From Entoloma clypeatum (lineage: Eukaryota > Basidiomycota > Agaricomycetes > Agaricales > Entolomataceae): a stretch of DNA of 64,000 nt. The notes beneath the pieces are model-generated. The model made no database searches, had not been told where the DNA came from, and worked only from the letters and a program-made list of their open reading frames with translations. Numbering within the stretch: the stretch's first letter is position 1; each line of letters opens with the position of its first letter. Of this stretch, positions 10,486 through 21,614 are shown one piece after another. The DNA lies in NCBI GenBank assembly GCA_963565915.1, contig OY751494.1, positions 2,170,001 through 2,234,000 of the forward strand, given 5' to 3'. The translations under genes and the position numbers were made by a program.

Positions 10486-13400
10486 ATGTCTACCTCTCGC
10501 TCCGCCCTCAACTCCATCACCATCTTCGACGGCATCGACTACCAGAGTTGGGCCGAGAAAATGAAATCTTATCTCCTCCATCAAGGAGTCTGGCGCCTCG
10601 TATCCGGCGACATTGAGCGCCCCGACATTGCGGACTTTACTGTCACGGTCTCCACCCCTGCCTCCGCCACCTCAACGTCTGCAACTCAACCTCCGGTGGT
10701 CACCACTACCATCGACCAACCCACCTTCCACAAGGAAAGGAAGACCTGGATCAGGGATGATGACATGGCCCTAGGCTCCATCCACCTCAAAGTCTCCGAG
10801 GCTATCAGGAGGCACATCAAGGACGCCAAGACCTCAAAAGATGCCTGGACGTCGTTGAAAGACGCATATTCGAAAGTCTCCCCCGCCACCATATTTGGCG
10901 ATTTCAAAGCCGCAGCCTCCTTCAAACTGTCTGGTCGGGACCCTGTACCGGAAATCGAGCGCCTTGGATCACTCTTCGCTTGCCTCAGCGACTTGAAATT
11001 TGTTGTGCCTGATCTGATGCAGGCTATGATCTTGGCAAGTGCCATTCCTGACGCTTGGTCGTCCCTCTCCACCGCCCTCTTCCAGGTCTACGATGCCGAC
11101 GACTTCACATGGCAGGCCGTCACCGACAGCATCGTTTCAGAGTACAGGCGCAAGTATGCGATAGGGTCTACTCGGGCGTCCAACGAGCAGGCCCGGAAAA
11201 TCTCCGGGACTAAGCAAAAGGGGCAAGACCCCAAATGGGAAAAGCAAACAGCGCCGAGTACCTTGCGTAACAACACTGACGAGCAGTCTAACTTGACCGA
11301 CCTGAGTACCGCTTCTGAAAAGAAGAAGGGAAAGGGACGCTGGCACAACCAGAAGAAGTGCGCCAACAACGCGGACAATGAGTCCGACCACGCTGAGGAA
11401 ATGGTTGAGTTTATTGCACCAGCCATTGAGCAAGCCCCTCGTCATCCTGCTCCTTGTCCCCTTCCTCCTCGTCAACGTGCCCCCTGTCCTCTTCCCCCTT
11501 GTCATGCACCGTCTTTCACCACCGTAACCGGTCGCGGAAAGACTTCCTTTACTGTACAACCTGAGTCAGAAAGGATGCAGTCATTACTGCAACGCATGAA
11601 CCCGCCTCCTTCTCAGTACACCGGGCTTCCCTCTGGAAAGCCATCTGTGTGGAAAAAGAACGAGAGGGTGCGAAGACTCACCCGAGAAATCGGTGCCCAA
11701 CCCTCTGGGTCAAATCTTCGTATCTTAGATACCATCATTCCTGACATTGACAAGAGGCCCACCAAACAGCATCGAGTAACTCCGCCATTGGACCAATCAC
11801 TGCAGATGATGGACATAGATCAAGAATGGATGGGGCCGGAGGAATTTGTGGACGAGATTGAACTTGATGGTTTGTCAGAACATTTTCTCAAACCTTACCA
11901 ATTGCGGAATGCTAATAGATGTATGATATATTAGCCAGTACCAGTACAGAGTGCGTAGATCACATTAGCAGTGATCTACATAAAAAATATATTAAACATT
12001 TCGCCTCTTGTACACATTGTAAGGAAAAAGAACGCGCACAATGGATATTAGATTCCGGTGCTTCTCTACACTTTATGCATGAGTTCAAAGACTTCGCATA
12101 CTATAGACCTCTCACGGTCAAGCGATTCGTCCAAACTGCTGCTAAAGGAAAGAAACTGGAAATACTCGGAGTTGGGGCCATTCCAGTACGACACACCCTA
12201 AATGGGGAAGTTAAAACCCATCTTCTCAGACTGGTATTCTACATTCCCGATATGGACACATGCCTATTGTCCCTAGGCGTCTTTCTTAACCATGGTTACA
12301 AAGTAGACGGGACTCGTGGAGAAATCAACATCTCCAAAGGGCTGAACAAAATCCAGTTTTCGCCCCACATCCTTGGACAAACCATTTACTGGTTAGACAC
12401 TGAAATACGCTACGATCAGATCCATGCGATCTTGAGCGAAATTACTGTCGAAACATGGCACAAGCATCTTGGTCACCCGAATGATCAAGCACTTCGAAAG
12501 ATTCCCACCAGTACCAAAGGGGTACCTGAGACACTAGTACGTGAGAAATCACAGGAAAATTGTACAGGTTGCCTCAAAGGGAAAATGCCGAATCAATCAT
12601 ACCCCAATTCGATGACAAGAGCAACCGAAACCTTCAATCTTATCTATTCCGATCTTAAACAGATATCCACGGCATCTTACTATAAATACAAATATTTCCT
12701 TACATTTCTGGACAACCTTTCATCCCACGTCTGGGTCGTCTTGCTTAGAAAGAAGTCTGATGCCATCACGGCACTAAGACAATTTCTTGCGATGATCCAG
12801 AATCAGTTTGCTGCTACCCCTAAAAAGTGGTGAGTTGATGGAGGTGGAGAGTTCGACGAATACAAGGATGTACTTGCTGATCATGGAATTCTGATCAACA
12901 TCACGCTCCCATATCAGCATCAGCAGAATGGTAGAGCAGAAAAGATCAATCGAACTCTATGGGAAAAATCTCAGGCCTTGCGCTTCGACGCATGTTTACC
13001 ACCTATATGGTGGGAATTCTGTTTGGAACATGCAGCGTTCCTCTACAACAGAACCCCCATGCAGCGTCTTGAATGGAAAACCCCTTACTTCAGGATGACT
13101 AATGAGATCCCCAACATGTCAAGTGTCAGAGTCTTCGGATGCCAGGCATATGTATATATCCCAAAAGAGAAACGGAGAAACTCCCTGGAATCCAGATCAC
13201 GATTGATGATTTATCTTGGATCAAAACCAGGAGTCAAAGGATACCGTTTCATGGATCCTGAGACCAATACAATTTTCATGGGTGGGAAAGTGATCTTTGA
13301 TGAGAGCAAGTACCCTAGATGCCACATCGACCCTTTGCCAGAAAACCATCCAGAAATGGAAAACCCAGAACCGGCTGATGAGTTTGAGGACCTCATCCCC

Positions 13401-15259
13401 AGAAATGATGACAATGACAGTCATAACAAAACACCTCACGACCCTGTTCCTACTGGACAGGATCACCCTGAGTCAGATGATGATTTGCCACATAGCGAGC
13501 CCGATGACGAGCCACGAGTACCCACTCCGGAGCCCAAACAAGTACCAGATCGACCGATCAGGGAATGACGAGTTCGGAGAATGCCAGGTAGCATCTATGG
13601 GGAAGACACCCCTGCTTCTGATCTTGAAAAAATGGATTGAAGATGTAGATTAGGCGGTCAATCGGCATGGATGAATGATCTCCTAATGGAGGCAATCTCT
13701 ATCCAAGTAGGCATCATCGAAATGTCACACAAAGACATATACCCTCTTCCAAACAAAGAAGATTGGTATGCAGCAGAACGAAAAGAGCTAGACATGCTCA
13801 AAAGCCGTGGGGTGATCACGGAGTTAGTACCCCTACCCACAGGGAGGAAAGCTCTAAGGAACAAATGGGTTTACAATGAAAAATCCGACGGGCATCTGAA
13901 AGCGCGCCTCGTCGCAAAAGGCTTCTCACAGGTAGAAGGGATCGACTTTGATCAGATCTTCTCACCAGTAGTGAGGTACGAGACTGTTCGGTTGATTCTG
14001 GCATTGACAGCCCTTGAAGGGTGGTTCATGACACTCTTGGACGTCTCATCAGCCTTCCTCTATGGAACACTCCGTGAGGTAATTTACATGCGACAGCCTG
14101 AGGGCTACATAGTAAAAGGGAAAGAACACCTCATGTACCGACTATACAAAGCCCTATACGGACTCAAGCAGGCTGCATTAGCCTGGTGGAGGGAACTCGA
14201 TTCCTCCATGAAAAAGCTCGGCTTTGTCCGGCTTCACTCCGATGCAGGAGTTTTCATTTACACAAGTACCAAAGGGGAAACTGTAATCGCCGTCATTTAT
14301 GTCGATGACTCTGCTTTTCTCGGCACAAACCGGGAATACACGCTAGAAAAGAAGAAGGCCTTCATGACAACATGGGAATGTAGGGACCTAGGCCACCTAG
14401 TCTCTGATGGGGAACCAAAGGAATTTCTCTCAATCCAAATAAGGCAACGTGGGAAGAGGATCTTCATTGATCAAGTACCTTACCTTGAGAAAATTCTCGC
14501 ACGTATGGGGATGAGCGAATCCAATGCCACCCATACCCCACTCCCAACAGGCTACAAACCCATGAAGTCTGAAGATGAACCCAATGCGGAACTCAGATCC
14601 AAGTACCAATCCGTCATCAGATCACTATTGTACTTAATGATTGGGACGAGACCTGACATTTGTTTCGCCGTGATCAAAATGTCCCAATTGCAAACCCTAC
14701 CAAACGCCATTTAGAAGTGGCTAGGGATATTTGCAGGTATTTGAAGGCGACAAAAGATTACGCAATCATGTATGATGGCGATTCTGGGAAAGGAATCTAT
14801 GCATTTACAGACTCCGATTGGGCATCAGATGAAAACACCAGGAAATCCACTACTGGTTACTTCATATCACTGGCATCTGGAGCAGTAACATGGGTTTCGT
14901 CAGCGCAGAAAACCATTGCCCTCTCTTCCATGGAAGCAGAATACATGGCGCTATCAGATTGCAGTCGCGCAGTGACATGGCTTAGAAGCATGCTTGCCGA
15001 ACTTGGGATGCAGATCGGATCAGTCCCGATCTATGGAGATAACAATGGCTCCGTCTTTATCGCATCCAACCCTGTAACTGAAAAGCAGTCCAAGCACATC
15101 GACGTGTGATTCCACTTCGTCAGAGAAAAAGTATCCGAAGGCGTTATTACAGTCGAATTCATCGAAGGAGTGAATAACCCTGCAGACCTTTTAACTAAGA
15201 ATCTGGGGAAAATCCTCTTTGGCAAGTTTATCCCATACTTCAGATTACTTAAAAACTAG
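10486..15259 (+). pseudogene. copia gag-pol polyprotein, decayed (copy 2)
   Basis: Starts at the ATG at 10486 (MSTSRSALNS) and ends at TAG 15257-15259. All copia domains are present in order, including the integrase core segment missing from copies 1 and 3 (ATETFNLIYSDLKQIS, then GGGEFDEYKDV). Lesions: a 13-bp deletion near 11925; stops at 12831, 13566, 13636 and 15107; and a 5-bp deletion near 14690. Compared with copy 1, the stops at 13566, 13636 and 15107 are CGA-to-TGA changes. At 12831 copy 3 has CGG, so an ancestral CGA is likely. Apart from the two deletions all pol segments share one frame, confirming that the ancestral element had a single gag-pol ORF. Confidence 0.92.
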
Positions 15260-15328
15260 ACGAAGAAAGAGTACCTATATGGGAAAAAGTAAAATGTATT
15301 TAGAAGTATGTACTAAATATGGGGGGGG

Positions 15329-15638
15329 TGTTGAATCTTTTCCATCACATAGATTAGATTAGATTAGATTACATCACGTGACCTTTACACATCTTCGATT
15401 ACATACTTATTTGGTTGGTACAAACAGTAGTACGGTATATAAGACCAGGAAACTGTCAATATCAACAAGTTGTCTCTTGACTCTTAACCAGCTCCATCAC
15501 TCTTACCAGCCTCAACCACTCTCACCAGCCTCACCCTTCCCAATCCAAGTAAGTGACTAGAACGGTTAAGTAGAGTACTTCCACTGTAGCTGTGTTGCTC
15601 AGTACATCTGCGGCTAGCGCCCAGATGGAACTTCAACA
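15329..15638 (+). repeat. copia 3' LTR (copy 2)
   Basis: 310 bp, TGTTGAATC to CTTCAACA, followed by the GGGAC target duplication. It differs from the 5' LTR at scattered positions, several of them CpG versus TpG/CpA. Confidence 0.95.
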
Positions 15639-15884
15639 GGGACGTCCACCGAATTTTTGGAGAGCTTGGACGAGGGACTTACCATCCCCTTTTGAACACA
15701 ACAGTGATAAGAGTAGACAAGCCACCCCATGTATTGTAAAGATTGAAGTGCCGAATTAGGCAGCTATCTTAAAAATCCAACCAAAAATTTTTTTTTTTTG
15801 AAGACTGGTAAAAGACCGGTTGAGACCGGTCTAAACCAGTCTTTTGGCTGCTAATACAGGGTCTATATATGTATTTACAGGGCG
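15639..15884. other. no gene seen; spacer with CCGGTC-rich segment
   Basis: Target-site flank, a T12 run near 15790 and a short GACCGGTT/GACCGGTC palindromic cluster (about 15805-15845). The cluster resembles, partly in inverted form, the CCGGTC-rich block at 17930-18100. Confidence 0.45.
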
Positions 15885-16240
15885 TGAGGACGGGCCGTTG
15901 GGCTCAAGTGGTGGCTGTTGGGTGCAAGTTGAGGCTGTTGGGCGTGAAGGGAGGGCGTTAGGCATGAGTTGAGGCCGTTGGGCACCAGTGGGAGCCATTG
16001 GGCACCAGTGGGAGCCATTGGGGATGAGAGAGGGCCGTTGGGCTCAAGTGGTGGGTGTTGGGCATGGGTCGAAGCTGTTGGGCATGAGTTGGGACCGTTG
16101 GACAAGAAAGAGGGCCGTTGGGCACAAGAGAGGTCCGTTGGGCACGAGAAAGGGCCATTGGGCACAAGTGAGGACTGTTGGATGTGAGTCAAGACCGTTG
16201 GGCGTGAGAGAGGGCCGTTGGACATGAGAGGGCTGGGCAT
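15885..16240 (+). repeat. GTTGGGC minisatellite array
   Basis: About 15 imperfect units of roughly 21-24 bp built on GGCCGTTGGGC(A/G)(T/C)GAG. Open frames through it are repeat artefacts, not genes. Confidence 0.9.
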
Positions 16241-17329
16241 CAGAGTCAGATGGCGAACTGGACAAAGGGTTTGGCCCAGAAAAGCAAACAAGGGCAAAGA
16301 GCCTGCGCCTGCCCTCGTTTGGACGTGCATCACACATGCATCAAATGTGTCAAATAAATGTAAACACACTTACAAAAAACATCGCACATCTGCCTACATA
16401 TCTTACACAGAAGCAACACAGTTTGTGCACGATATCAATTAAGTATTATAGCATCATATGTCACTTTCTATGTATTTATTTTGTGAAATTTCGCCACGGA
16501 CTTTATGATATAGCGATGTGGCACTCCCACCAAATAATAGTAAACAAGGTGCAGAATGCATCGCGCAGGCATGCATGGCCCCTTCCTCATAGTCTAATAA
16601 TAGGTTGAGGTAATAGAACTATACATGGGATATGTATTCACCTTCTGAAACACCTTATATAAATTTTAGAAGTCCAGATCAGATAGGGATAATCAAATGT
16701 ACATATTTCAGTAAAAGTGTTATATCTCCCTAATGAATGAACCAAATTTGAAAAATGAAGGTGCTGGGAGGTCTCCTGAATGAGGAGAATCCAATCCTGA
16801 AATAAAAATTTTTGGTGAAATTTTCGACCTATCTTTGCCCATATTCACCTTATGAAGTCCTTTAATTTTATTCGAAGGGTCTCAATAGGTTCACATACAA
16901 TGATTCAATAGCATATATATATTACAGGTAGTTTAAAGTGGTTGTGGAAAGGAGGAAGCAAGAAAATACTGGTTCTTGTGTTTGAGGGAACTCATGATGC
17001 ACTGTTTATCATGATTTACAGTGTGTTTTGTGTATCATTTTGCAGTACAAACTTTCTACCATACATATCTCATGTATCTAATTGTTTAAATACTTACTAT
17101 TAGCTTCTAAGTATCTCTACATAGGTTTAGAACTATTTTTAGAACTTCCAGTGCCACAGATTGGGCATCGATGGCGCAATTTTCAATGACGCAAATTGCT
17201 CGGCATTCATGCCAAGGACTCTCGGCAATTGCCAAAAGTCAAACCATAAATCCGACCTCGAGCGAAATCTCTCCACACACTTTTTATTCCCCCACCTCCA
17301 CTCCACCTGGCTCCACTTCCGCCCAATGA
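16241..17329. other. no gene seen; AT-rich spacer between inverted minisatellites
   Basis: No frame of coding character on either strand and no recognised transposon domain. It is AT-rich throughout and bounded by minisatellites of opposite orientation, so it may be the centre of a large fold-back element. Confidence 0.5.
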
Positions 17330-17910
17330 CCACCACCACTGCCCAACAGCTGCCTCTCATGCCAACAGCCCCCTTTAATGCCCAATGGCCTCCCTTCACA
17401 CCCAACACCGCCCCTTCATGCCAAATGGCCCCCTCACATACCCAACAGCCCCTACTAGCACCCAACGGCCCCCTCTAACGCCCAACGGCCTCCCTGCGTG
17501 TCCAACAGCCTCCCTTCACGCCCAACGGCTGCCCATCATGCCCAACGGCCCCCTCTACTGCCCAACGGCCTCCCTGCGCGCCCAACAGCCCCTCTTGTGC
17601 CCAACGGCGCCCTTTAACATCCAGTGCCCTCCCTTTGTGCCCAATGGCCGCCTTCAACACCCAAGGTCCCCCTTGAGTGCGCAATGGCTGCTCCTTGTGC
17701 CCAACTGCCCATACTAGCACACAACGGCCCTCTCTAATGCCCAATGGCACCTTCTCATGCCCAACGCTCCCCACTCGTGCGCAATGGCCCACTCTCATGT
17801 CCAGCGGCCTCCTCTCACAACCAACGGCCCCTCACTTGCGCCCCATGGCTGCAACTCATGCCCAACGGCCCCCTCACTCATGTCCAATGGTGTCGTCTCA
17901 CGCCCAACAT
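17330..17910 (-). repeat. CCCAACGGCC minisatellite array (inverted relative to 15885-16240)
   Basis: More than 20 imperfect units of CCCAACGGCC(C/T)CC..., the reverse complement of the 15.9-16.2 kb unit. The long open frames here encode only Pro/Ala/Asn/Gln-rich repeats. Confidence 0.9.
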
Positions 17911-17925
17911 GTGTTTTTACATTAT

Positions 17926-18120
17926 TAGTGTATTGTCGTACTTACGACTAGTCTGGACCAGTTTGGACCGGACCGGTCCAAGCAAAATGACATGCCGAGA
18001 CCAGTTCCCCCCGGTTCGGTCTCGGTCTATCATATTTCTGAGTGATTGAAAGACCAGTCCGGTCTCGGTCCACCCGTTTTTGGGGCAAAAAACCGAACCG
18101 AACCGAACCCTCAAACACTA
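17926..18120. repeat. CCGGTC/CCGAAC-rich block with TAGTGT-like ends
   Basis: Begins TAGTGTATTG and ends CTCAAACACTA, so the outer 6 bp are inverted. It contains repeated GGACCGG, GGTCTCGGTC and CCGAACCGAACC. The flanking 8-mers do not match, so a target duplication is not supported. Confidence 0.4.
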
Positions 18121-18142
18121 CTGAGTGGGCAAACACCATGTG

Positions 18143-18575
18143 TGTAAGGGCAACCACTTTCACTTTTCACTTTTCCTTTTCTTTCTTCCTTTCCTTTCTA
18201 TTCCACCATCTCCGATGTCCTCCAATCGTATCCACTGCCTCTGACATCTTATCTGCCTCTCCGCATCTGACGACTCCGTGCCCATCTGCTACTCCGCACG
18301 TCGGATCACAGGTACTATCATTCATCTTATTTCCATTCATCCCCCATCCCTACTCCTGATCATTGCTCATCATTCATGTGTCTCATTTTATCTCTTATTT
18401 CATATCTCATTTTACTATTTTTCTAGCTAGCTTGCAGGGGAATCCTTAGAACTTTCTCTTTGGATCTCCCTTGCAAGGTATGTGTTGTATTACTTATCAG
18501 ACTGCTCAATCTAAACTTTGGATCTCCCTTGCAAGTATCTGAGTTTGAGTCTTGGATCGTAAGGTCGCCCTTACA
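18143..18575 (+). repeat. solo LTR of the old Ty3/gypsy family
   Basis: 433 bp from TGTAAGGGCAACC to GTCGCCCTTACA, flanked on both sides by ATGTG (18138-18142 and 18576-18580). It contains two GGATCTCCCTTGCAAG repeats also present in the split 3' LTR at 32400-32585. Matching flanks and no internal region mark a solo LTR. Confidence 0.85.
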
Positions 18576-19130
18576 ATGTGTTTGTTCCTTAGATCTCAGG
18601 ATTTGTGGTGAATTGTGGGGCTCGTGGTGTATCCATGTGCTGGTTCCCTGGGTATGTACTAGGCTGAGAGGTGCTATGTAGGTCGTTAGTCATCTGCCTG
18701 TGGGCCCACATCACTGGGCTTTAACTCCCTGGGTATGTCAAAGGGTCTTAACAACTCCGGATCAGTGGCTTGTCCCTGAGTGATCCATCCGGTTGGGCAA
18801 TGGCAAGACAGAGATTCTGGACAGTGTGGGGATCCGCGCCAGATGGCATCAGCGAACCACCTGCCAGGGAACGGGAAACTGGGGCGGACGTGGTCTTCGG
18901 GCCGAAACCTGCTGAGTGTAAAAGACTCCTCCAGCAGGCCGTAGCAGACAGGGACAGTCCCTCTGATCTGGCTCGAGAGCACTATATCCTCTGTCGGTTC
19001 TCCTGATGTAGTAATAAGTCAGGTGAGAATCTAAGTTGATTCCGGGGTGGGGCTGTAAAAAGCCGGGGCAAAAACCCCATAATACCAGGCTCCTCCCGCA
19101 AGGGGGGGGCCTAAACTTCAGGCCTCCAGG
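18576..19130. other. no gene seen; possible LINE 5' region
   Basis: GC-richer than the preceding spacer. Small frames (for example 18770-19006) are not recognised. An AAAAGCCGGGGC...CCCGCAAGGGGGGGG stretch just before the RT frame could be part of the LINE, but no endonuclease domain is present. Confidence 0.4.
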
Positions 19131-21614
19131 GAGGACATCACTAGTATTACCCAGAAGGTTCAGGAGCTCATCCTGGCCGAGTGGACCGAATTCTCTCGCT
19201 CTCCCCGGGACTCGTTCCGGTCAAAGGGCTGGTGGGATAAGGACTGCAAGGCCGGGTGGCGCACCTACTCCAACTTGGATAAGACAGACCAAGACTGGTG
19301 CGACATGCACAAAATCATTCGCACCACCAAGCGGAACTTCTTTGATAAGAAAATTGACGAAGTATCCAACAAGAATAAGCGTCCCTGGGACCTTACCTCC
19401 TGGGTTGGCCCATGAAAGAATGCCTCTCCTGAGGCTATTACTTTCGAAGGTGAGACCTGCTCCACGACTTCCGAGACTTGTGAGGTGTTTCATAAGTCTT
19501 TCCAGTCCGCCGAAGCGCACCCTGTTGACCCTGACAGACTGCGCAATGCTCTGGAACCTCAACCCAAAAGGGCTTGGGTTCCATTCTCATCACAAGAGGT
19601 CCTCCAGGCCTTGGCTGGCTGTTCCAGCCGGTCTGGCCCTGGTCCCGATCATCTTACGTGGTCCCACCTCAAGTGCCTAATCGCACACGAGCATATCTTG
19701 AAATTGTTCGTCTGGATCCTGAACGCTTGCCTCTTGGCAGGGTTTTGGCCCGACGCATTTAAAATCTCAACGACCATCATTATTCCTAAACCGAATAAGC
19801 CGGCGTATGATGTTCCCAAAGTGTTTCACCCCATCGTGCTTCTAAACACCCTGGGCAAACTATTTGAGAAAGCTATAGCTAACAGACTGCAATGGGAACT
19901 TGCCCGCTACGGTCTGCTACACCCAGGACAATTCGGTGGGGTTTGCCAGAACTCCACTGAAGATGCCGGACAATTCCTCACCCACCTCATCCGTGCGGGG
20001 TGGTCAAGGAAACTCAAGACCAGCGTTGTCGCCATTGACTTGGCACAATACTTTCCCTCTCTAAACCACTCGGTTATCGCGCTCATATTAGATAGGATGG
20101 GGTTCCCCGACACTGTCGTGGACTTCTTCTCCAACTACCTAATAGGGAGACAGACTCAATACGCCTGGGAGGACGACCTCTTGGACCTCTTCTCTGTGGA
20201 CATTGGCGTGGGTCAGGGCTCTGCCCTCTCCCCCGTGCTCTCATCCATATATCTCATCCTGCTGATGTACGCGTTTCACGCAGAACAATCGCAGGCTAGC
20301 CTCATTTCCTACGTAGACGACAGGACCATTATAGTCCAGTCTGAAATGTGGAAAGACAACCTCGCCAAACTAAAAAAGGCATACAAATGTCTGTTTGAGT
20401 TGACTACAGCCCTTGGGCTTGTCCTCGAACACTCTAAATCGGAGGTGTTCCATTTCTCCAGGAAGAATGGTGACGACAACCCCCCGGTTGACCTAGGATA
20501 TGTGCCCTTCACAGGTGACTCCCCTCTTGTCCCCAAGACCTTCTGGAGGTACCTGGGGTTCTTCTTCGACCGCAAGCTCCTCTTCACCGAGCATGCCAAA
20601 CGGTACGCCACTAAGGCATTCTCCGCAACGGGAGCCTTATTATCACTGGGAAATTCAGTCCGAGGACTCACGCCCAAACACAAACGCACCCTATACCGAT
20701 CGTGTATTCTACCGATCGCTCTATATGGGGCCAATCTATGGAACTTCGATGGCGCCCGTAATAAGGGGGTCATCAAGTCTATCTCCAGAGTGCAGAGGCG
20801 CGCAGCCCTGTGGATCCTGGGAGCCTTCCGTACCACCCCCACAGGGGCGGTTGAATCTCTTGCCGGCCTGCCTCTGGTGCATTTGCACCTAAAGAAGCTC
20901 TCCTGCAGAAACTATCCCTCAAAACGACCATGGTACTCCCCGGAATTTATGTACAATCTTAAATCCCCTCTCGTCGATATCTGGGCATACCGTGCAAATG
21001 TGACTGTCCCCCTATCACCCTTTAATAATTACAACGAGCCAGGAAAATGTGTCCTCAACCGATTCCCTGACTGCATCATCCACGACATCACTCTTATCCG
21101 TGGCAAAACCGCTAAGGAGTGTGTCGAAGCCAGGAAGTTACGCCTCGCCACCCTTAACAAGGTGTTCAATGCCAACATCTGCTCTAACAAATCCGCTGTC
21201 ATTGTCACCGACGCGGCTGTTCCCTCCCTTGTGTCGGGCCATCAAGCTGTTGCAGCTTGGGAAACCTGGCACATGGGGTACTCCATCAACAAAGACTGGG
21301 CGGCTGGTGGCCTTGCAGTCTCTGATGACACTGAAACTTTAGCAATAGGACACGGGTTTTCCAACCTGGTCACTCTGCTAGGGGGCCTTAGTGGTAAGAA
21401 CACCAACGTATGCTTCAGATGTGGTAAAACTGGTCATTTCAGTTGCGAGTGTCTGCTCCGATTCGATGTCCGATTCATGACATTGGACGAACAGGAGGAG
21501 TACATGATGGACCAACTAGCCGCTAAAGATGCAGTGGCATCTACCTCTGACATTGCCAGAGCGTCGGAGCAAGCAGAAGACAAACAAGAGGATTTTTCCC
21601 CCAACAACGAGTGA
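19131..21614 (+). pseudogene. 5'-truncated LINE reverse transcriptase fused in frame to a gypsy Gag zinc-knuckle tail
   Basis: The frame is coding from at least 19131 (EDITSITQKV) but has an in-frame TGA at 19413-19415; it is then open from 19485 to 21614 (709 residues). It shows non-LTR RT motifs: RSGPGPDHLTW, IPKPNKPAYDVPKVFHPIVL, VAIDLAQYFPSLNHS, GQGSALSPVLSSIYL and catalytic SYVDDRT. A thumb and connection region follow (YRSCILPIALYGANLW), then a decayed RNase H-like part (QAVAAW, AAGGLAVSDD). From about 21370 the same frame continues as a gypsy Gag C-terminus with a CCHC knuckle (CFRCGKTGHFSCEC) and the linker FDVRFMTLDEQEE. The LINE endonuclease and 3' end are absent. Fusion by template switching or nested insertion plus deletion is inference. 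Confidence 0.85.

Larger units (their letters stand above)
9818..15638 (+). mobile_element. Ty1/copia LTR retrotransposon, copy 2, complete insertion
   Basis: 5,821 bp bounded by LTRs 9818-10127 and 15329-15638, with GGGAC duplicated on both sides (9813-9817 and 15639-15643). It has a primer-binding site, a gag-pol region and an eight-G polypurine tract (15321-15328). The two LTRs differ at several positions, largely C/T and G/A, so the insertion is older than copy 3. The coding region carries several nonsense changes and small deletions. Confidence 0.96.

Noticed and set aside
17385..17928. Several long open frames rich in Pro/Ala/Gln/Asn on the + strand
   Set aside because: They are translations of the CCCAACGGCC minisatellite; overlapping frames are equally open and none has domain or codon character.
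17926..18120. A complete hAT-type MITE with TAGTGT ends
   Set aside because: Only 6 bp of the ends match and the flanking 8-mers (TACATTAT versus CTGAGTGG) do not form a target duplication.
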